Assembly (NCBI RefSeq): GCF_003473485.1
Contig: NC_053044.1
Location: forward strand, 2,492,501 to 2,556,500
Source of the DNA: Medicago truncatula
Taxonomy: Eukaryota > Streptophyta > Magnoliopsida > Fabales > Fabaceae
Reading direction: 5' to 3'
Length of the DNA stretch: 64,000 nucleotides
A program made the translations under genes and the position numbers. Position 1 is the stretch's first letter, and the number at the start of each line of letters is the position of its first letter. Shown here in pieces: positions 57,625-64,000 of the stretch. The notes under the pieces are model-generated. The model ran no database searches. It was given only the letters and a program-made list of their open reading frames with translations, and was not told the origin of the DNA.

Positions 57625-57745
57625 TTCTGACGTGCATTCAAAATTGATCTTTTGACTTAGGGAGTGCTAGATAATACTTTTTTGATGTACATCTGGAATT
57701 GATTTTTTGACTTAGGGAGTGCTAGATATACACTTCATTTGTAAG
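57625..57745. repeat. Short tandem duplication
   Basis: TTTTGACTTAGGGAGTGCTA occurs at about 57652 and 57705, with flanking GAATTGAT also repeated. Unit about 53 bases. Confidence 0.6.
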
Positions 57746-59162
57746 GGACATGAGTAGAAACATTTGTAGATGGTAGTTGCAAGACATCGGGTTAGGTTTA
57801 AAATCACACACACACTATCAAAAAGTACTTCCACTCTTTTAGCTAATTGAGTGAAACATCGGAGGTTAGCGACTATAGTGGATCTTTCATTATCTGTAAA
57901 ACATCGAGATGTATAGAGGGCAATGGGTAAAGATATAATTAAAATACGAGGAGTATCTAATCAATTAGGGAAAAGATATTTGAGGACTAACCAATAAAAC
58001 TTAATCCCAACACATCTTTGTTAATTCATAGGTTCACCAACTACCAATCGTCTATTTACTACCATAACTTTTAACAATGAAATTAACTAAATGGTGGTTC
58101 ATTAACCAAGTCCTTGTGAAACAATAATTTTAATACTTTGATACCGCTACTAAAAAATGACTTACAAAATGGCGTTGTTTTCAGAGACTTGCATCAATTG
58201 AACATCGTGGTAATATTTTATTGTTTCAAGTTTGTAAATAATTTTAATTCTCTTGTATTTAAGCCTGTATTTCTTTTTTGAATACTACACACGAGAATTT
58301 TAACGAAGTAATGACAGGTTATAGTCATAGGAGATTTATTCCCGTTCCAAGACCTCCACGAAACACCACATTCTATGAGTTCGTTGGTACTTTGAGGGTA
58401 CCAAGAAGAGGAGACAATATTTTCAAGACTCCTACCTCATTCTTTAATTGGAAGTGCAAAAAAAAAAAAAAAAATGCATCTAAACCAACAAACATCGGTC
58501 AAGACAGGTTGGCCAAGCTTGAAGAAACATTCCAGAGTAGAAAATCGACGATAATTAACTACCGCTGAATTTTTTTGTCATTTCCATTTCCATGTGTTTC
58601 TGAAAAACAATGGATGTGAGGACAACAACACTCAAAATAAAATTATAGATGAATGCTATTTCACTCTCTTTTGCACATAGAAAGAATAGAAGCATGCAAA
58701 TAGTACCCACGTCACTAACATAAATAATTTATACTTACAATTCCCCAGTAGCCTAAAGAATAACAAGTTTTTATAATACAACAAAACAATCTCTACATGA
58801 GGTTGAATTCTGAAGCCTTACCCCACCTATATTAATATTATAAATATTAAATATTATAGTACACGTTAGCAGAAGTTATCCTATATTTATTAATATAACA
58901 GCATTATATTACAAAATATTGGCCTTGGGAGATTTTCCAACATAACCTCAATTGGCCTTTTGAGGTATTCCATTCTCTACATCAGATGAGCAGCTCAAAG
59001 TCCTCATTTTCCTAACCTATACATTTAAAATAATGTGAATCACTGCTTCAGCTTTTCATATACAGAGAAACACTCATTTAATCACAAAAATTAAAATTAA
59101 TATTAAAAAAATAGCATTGACTCAAAATAACAACTACCTTAATTTAAAGTATATAGTAACGC
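57746..59162. other. FHY3 downstream region, no firm gene
   Basis: An open frame at 58278-58568 (96 codons, basic, PRPPRNTTFYEFVGTLRVPR) matches no family I can name and has a long Lys run from an A-tract. The rest is AT-rich and would include the FHY3 3'UTR near 59000-59162. Confidence 0.4.
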
Positions 59163-62100
59163 TCAAGCGTGTCTTGATGGATCTTCGTGTAACTGTGCTC
59201 CCCTTACATTAGGATCATCCTGCCACAATGAAGAAGCAACATTATTATCCTCGAAAAATAAAGTAGTGACGAGTAAATCATCACGTTAGTTTACGAGATT
59301 GTAGGGATCAAGCAATTTAGTTCATGAATCAACAAAATTTCAAGTTGATCCTTGAATTGAAATTTCTCAAACACACAAACCGTTTGAGACAATTTCAGAG
59401 ACCGAATTGACGTCCCAACGAGATTAATGTGATCAAAGATTTAATTTTTCAGGAATCATTTCAGAATTTCGTTATTCTCAACTATCAAATTGTCCGATCC
59501 CCACAACTTAAAGGATTATAATTATAACTTTTCAAACGGTAATAATATCTAAAAGGCTTCGAATAACCATACTAACCCTAATGCTGTATGTGAAACCAGT
59601 TCGCAAAAAATCCAGTTGTGCCTGCAAGTTTTGATTGTGTAAGTATTCATCAAACATTACAAGGGACAGAAAATCATCTTTAGAATTAGTGAACCATACC
59701 AAACCAGGCATGCTTTGATGTGCACCGTAATAACCATCGTGGCTTGTTGGTATAGAACTCATTGGTCCCTATACACATAAAATAGTTTGTGTTATTGCAA
59801 GTCAAGAAATATTTAATAAAAAACTAATCACCATTTCTTCTACACACCAGTCCTTGAAGAGTCTGTTGATTCCCATAGTAATCATCACGTGTTGGTCCCA
59901 TTAAGTTCAACTGAACAATCAGATAAGAGGATTATTAAGTTCACTCGTTGAACATAATAATAATAATATACATTAGAACTATTGCATTATGTGTATCATA
60001 ATCATACCATTCCCTGCACACTCTGTTGTGCACCATAATAACCTTCGAGGGTTACTGCAGTTCTTGTGCTGAATTTGTCCTACAAAAGAAGTTCCTTTTA
60101 ACTGTAAGCATGACGAGTATTCATTTAACTAAGTTCAAATTCCCACTTCATGCTTGATAAAAAAAATTATAATAATAATCCTCTACGTTCACAATATGGT
60201 AAAGTCCAATGAGTCTTCTATTGTTTTTTTTAAGTAGATATGAGGCCTGTATTTAATCTACAAGCTCAAAGTCCCCAAAATTATATGATCAATCACACTT
60301 TGATAGGTTAACTAGTAATGTAGGAGGACAAACCATTTGTTGCATGTTGTCTAGTGCCCCGACAGTCATCACTTCTGCCTCCGAGTTCACCTACAATCCA
60401 ACAAGGAGGTTATGACAGGAAGAAAAAAAGGTCTACCAGTCAACTTTACAGAAACAACAAACCTTTTTCTTTTTAGTTGGATTCTTCTTTTTGTTTGACT
60501 TTCCCATATTTCTACTTTGGGTATCTTCTTCAATGGAAAGCTGACCATGAGCCCCTGATGTACCAGCTTCTGCAGGACTCTTGCTAGAATTGTTAACACT
60601 CACGCAACTTTTGTGCGCCTCATTTAGTGCATGGAATGCAATACTATAACTATCTTGAGACAATGATCCCTCTTCGCTCAGTTTTAGTGATCGATGACAC
60701 AAATCATTGTATCGTTGCACCCTAGCCAGCATATGTTCAGATTCTTCTCCCGTGACATTCCTGACCTTTGCATCTTTTGTCCACCGTTTCAAAACATATT
60801 GAGATGGGAACACTGAATGGCCAGAATATTGAAGAACCACCAATGCATGTCGACAAAGATAACCTTTATATTCAAATAGCCGACATATACAAGACACCTC
60901 TGATTTTACTTCATTCACCACAACAAAAAAGTCTCTGTTTATTTCCATATCATGCACCCTGTGAACAACGTTTGTCTCATCCTGCCTGTCAAGTTTAGGA
61001 TGACAAGCCACTGCACCAATAATCTCAGCTTGGATCTTCTTGAATACTGTATGGGTGCAAATCCCTGCAACACTCTTTTCTAAAGGTGAAGGAGTTTTCA
61101 ATGTTGCCACTTTATTCCAAGTATCAGAATCTGCTTTTGCTTCCTCTTCATACCTGTCTTGCAAGATGGTTTCATACTGTTTAACAAAATCTTGCACATA
61201 GGTCTTCCTATGAACATATTTGTCAAAGAAGGAATTTACACTTTCAGATCGTTGGGCAGTAGACATGCCACCTAAGAACACATCCTTCATGAATGTTGGT
61301 GCCCATAACTTGCGATCTTCATACAAAGACTGCATGCATTCATCCTGTCGAAGCTCAAATCTATCCAAAATTTTCTCCCATCTATTGTCAAAATCATCAC
61401 TTGTCAATGACCTATATATGCATTTTTCAAATTTTGCCATAAAATTCTCTCGTTTTTTAATTACAGGAGCTAAATTTTCAGATACCTTCCCCAGTATATG
61501 CCATAAGCAAATACAATGGCAAGCACTAGGAAATACATCTGAAATAACTGATTTCAAAGTCATGTCATGGTCAGTAATTATAACTTTTGGAACTTGACCA
61601 CCTACACCTTTCAGCCATGTCTGTAATAACCAAGAATATGTTGCGGCACTTTCATCTGATATCAAGGCACACCCAAGTAATATAAATTGGTAGTGCTGGT
61701 TCACCCCAACAAAAAGTGCAAGAGGCATCTTATATTTGTTTCTAACATAGGTGGTATCAAATGACACTACATCACAGAAGTTGATATAGTCATGCCTACT
61801 TTTAGCATCAATCCATAAAAGATTTTTCAGCCGTTGATCCTCACCAAGATCTACTGCATAAAAGAAGTTAGAATTCATACTTTGCATCTGAATAAAAAAA
61901 TCAAGCATAAGTTTAGCCTCCCCAAACTCCAGACCCAAATTACGACCTTTTTCGAACGGATTCTTTTCATTCTTGATACCAACCACAGTTTTGTATTCTG
62001 CAAACTGCCTGGCCATCACAGCATACATTCTTCTTGTTTGTTCACTTACTGCCTGGGCTGGTAAAAGTTCGTGATTATGCTCCTTCACAAAGCTATGAAT

Positions 62101-62634
62101 GACCCATTTCCCATCTTGCCTTCTTTTTACATGCATGCTTGCTTTACAGTCGGTCTTAGAGCAAGATCTTCGACCAGTTGAATTTTCAGATTCTTGCTTG
62201 TTCTGTCGAGCTCGTGGTCGGTTGAAGGATTTATCATACTCTCGTTTTGTTCCATATCTGGAACAAGCAAACTTTGCATCTATAAATTCTCTTGAGGTTT
62301 TTGAACGGCGACTATTTTGTATTGCAGTGTTGAATCCCATTGATCGAGCATATTCTTGGTAGAAAGAATAAGCTTCCCCATGAGACTCGAATTCCATACC
62401 AGAAAGTGGCTCAAGATTTGTATCTTCCTTAAACATTGCAATATCAACTGTGGGGGAATTCAGATCTCCACCATTTAGAGCATGTACCTCAATGCCAGCT
62501 TCAACCATATGTCTGTCGTCCATACCTCCATTGTGCAATTTTTCTTCACCTTCCAACATGTTATCAAGTGTAGTTGTTTCTTCTTCTTCTTCCTTATCAT
62601 GTTCACCAGTGGGTAACCTGAGATCTATATCCAT
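59163..62634 (-). CDS. FHY3: FHY3 (FAR1 family) transcription factor
   Basis: Seven coding exons on the minus strand: 60463-62634, 60334-60390, 60008-60079, 59848-59910, 59700-59768, 59577-59621, 59163-59219. All are in phase 0, giving 844 residues. Start [10 protein letters not shown]. The FAR1-type zinc-finger DNA-binding domain spans about 95-188 ([20 protein letters not shown] at 83-102). A MULE-transposase-derived domain spans about 285-380 ([13 protein letters not shown]) and a SWIM zinc finger about 580-600 ([15 protein letters not shown]). A basic stretch [14 protein letters not shown] follows, then C-terminal YYG..Q repeats, one per small exon. FHY3 is a transposase-derived nuclear activator binding the FBS motif CACGCGC. 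It drives FHY1/FHL in phytochrome A signalling and acts on clock and other targets. Length, start and exon-by-exon tail agree with FHY3 rather than the many looser FRS genes. Confidence 0.96.
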
Positions 62635-64000
62635 GATGAGAACAACTTGCTTTGATGATTTTAAACTGAAAATTATAAAGAATAGAAATTATGTCAAGCC
62701 ATCAAAAAGTGTAACAGACATGGAATTTTAATTTAAAACCAAAGGTGGAAAACATAATTCTGCTAGTGCCAATGCATCAAGTAGTTAGCTCATGTTTAAG
62801 AGAAATAACAGTTCATTAGCATTGTACAAAATTTGCAACATCAATCATTAATCAATGCTCCTAATTTAGAAGTGGCAGGAAACTTATAGAAATGGTCCAA
62901 ATCCTCCAAATTTAGAAGAAGTGACAGGAAACTTATAGAAGTGGCAGGGGAAAATGTAAAATTGTAAACCAGAGGACTATATATGGCTAGAAAACCAACA
63001 GAGTTGATCAAATAGAGGATAGAAAATCAGATAAAATAGACATAAAAGAAAACCAACAGAATCCCTAGTTAGAAGAGCCGGTCAAATGGAGGATAGATTA
63101 CTATGTAGTGGTAGAGGCAGACCAAGAAAGCATCAAAGTGGAACTATTAAGATCTAGAATTAAATGGCCTCGTTGAAGATTTGGTTTTGGACAAACCATC
63201 ATGGCATCAAGCTATTCATTAGTCAACTTACCTAGTGGAAAAAAGTTTGGTTTCTGTTGTACTGTTCCCTATTTCCCCCTTTTCAACACCAATAACTATT
63301 TATTTAGACCAATCAATATATACTGTTTCCTTTTTCCCCCTTTTTACCATCAATACCTGCATATTTAGACCAATCAATATATACTGTTGATAGATGAGGT
63401 AGGGAAGAACCAAGCATCAAGTGCTTTTCTTTTCCAATTGATAGTAAAAGTATATTATTTGTTATGCCCTTGATGAAAGATAAGCTACAGACATTTAATG
63501 TTATAAGAAATCACTAAGTCCATTCTTTTTTTAGTTCTGATGGTAAGAGAATTTGCATCTCCAATTACATCTCGTTATCTCCTGCAAGTCTGTTTCTTCC
63601 GTGATTACATTGCTAATGTACCAATCTACCTAGTCATAATCTAACTCTTTATGCTTTTTCTGGAAGGTCAAAACTTCCAATGAATTGCACAATTAAACAA
63701 GATCAACACTAATGAAATGCTACAGCTTAGAAAACCACTAAGGCTTATATATCTTCCCACACACTGTTACTCAGTCAATCTGGAAATGGGTGCTACTAGA
63801 CACCTCAGAACACTCACTATATATGCACAAAAGTTATAGAAATTAGAAAATGTCATGTTTCAAGTTATCAATTAAAACCACTTGAACCAAGTTGGATCAT
63901 AAACCAACATCAACAGTTTTTAGAAAACCATAAATCACATGCTAAATTCAATCCAAATCAAAACCAACATGTAGTGGAAATAATATACCATTGAAGTGGG
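62635..64000 (-). promoter_or_regulatory. FHY3 leader with probable 5'UTR intron
   Basis: On the minus strand an acceptor TATAATTTTCAG ends at about 62668, 34 bases before the ATG. The right edge of the window reads CTTCAATG|GTATATT, a good donor (63988). I infer a 1.3-kb leader intron and a first exon extending past the window end. No coding content. The block TTTAGACCAATCAATATATACTGTT is repeated at about 63300 and 63360. Confidence 0.5.

Noticed and set aside
1..64000. CRISPR arrays, operons, rRNA, bacterial signals
   Set aside because: None present; gene structure is eukaryotic with introns, and no array of short identical repeats with regular spacers is seen.

Overview
This window is plant nuclear DNA. 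It is AT-rich, its genes are split by GT-AG introns, and it is full of retrotransposons, SINEs and MITEs. The protein families (F-box/FBA, AGO4-clade Argonaute, group A bZIP, FHY3) and several repeats, such as GTTTGGATAA-type MITEs and tRNA-headed SINEs, point to a papilionoid legume. Medicago truncatula or a close relative is my best guess; this is inference, not a database match.

Left third (1-27.2 kb): three tandem segments share the same gene-downstream sequence. Segments B (about 13.8-18.9 kb) and C (about 23.9-27.2 kb) each start with an intact F-box/FBA gene on the + strand. Segment A (1-8.66 kb) is only the downstream part of a third unit whose F-box gene would lie left of the window. 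The spaces between units hold nested elements. A 5.16-kb Ty3/gypsy chromovirus with indistinguishable LTRs sits inside a MULE-type MITE. A 2.5-kb solo LTR sits inside an hAT-type MITE. A 2.1-kb solo LTR sits inside a dead LINE. Further copies are a 324-bp MULE-type MITE, a SINE and a foldback element.

Middle (27-39.5 kb): no intact gene is visible. It holds decayed elements (Athila-like LTR/gag remnant, Stowaway MITE, Copia/TRIM-like LTR with a tRNA-Met-type primer site, two SINEs, microsatellites) and two orphan copies of the promoter/leader of the Argonaute gene that follows.

Right half (39.5-64 kb): three intact host genes. A 22-coding-exon AGO4/6/9-clade Argonaute (+, 40530-46702) has the DEDH slicer tetrad and a SINE in intron 19. 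An AREB3/DPBF3-like ABA bZIP (-, 47444-49462) is convergent with it and has a long 5'UTR intron, upstream ORFs and a G-box upstream. An FHY3 orthologue (-, 59163-62634) is a transcription factor derived from a MULE transposase. Between bZIP and FHY3 lie about 107-bp tandem repeats, a dead hAT transposase and a LINE scrap.

How the genes relate: AREB3-type bZIPs act in ABA transcription, FHY3 in phytochrome A and clock signalling, F-box proteins in SCF ubiquitin ligases, and AGO4-clade proteins in RNA-directed DNA methylation of exactly the kind of repeats found here. I see no operon-like functional link between them. The least expected structure is the repeated Argonaute promoter/leader block.
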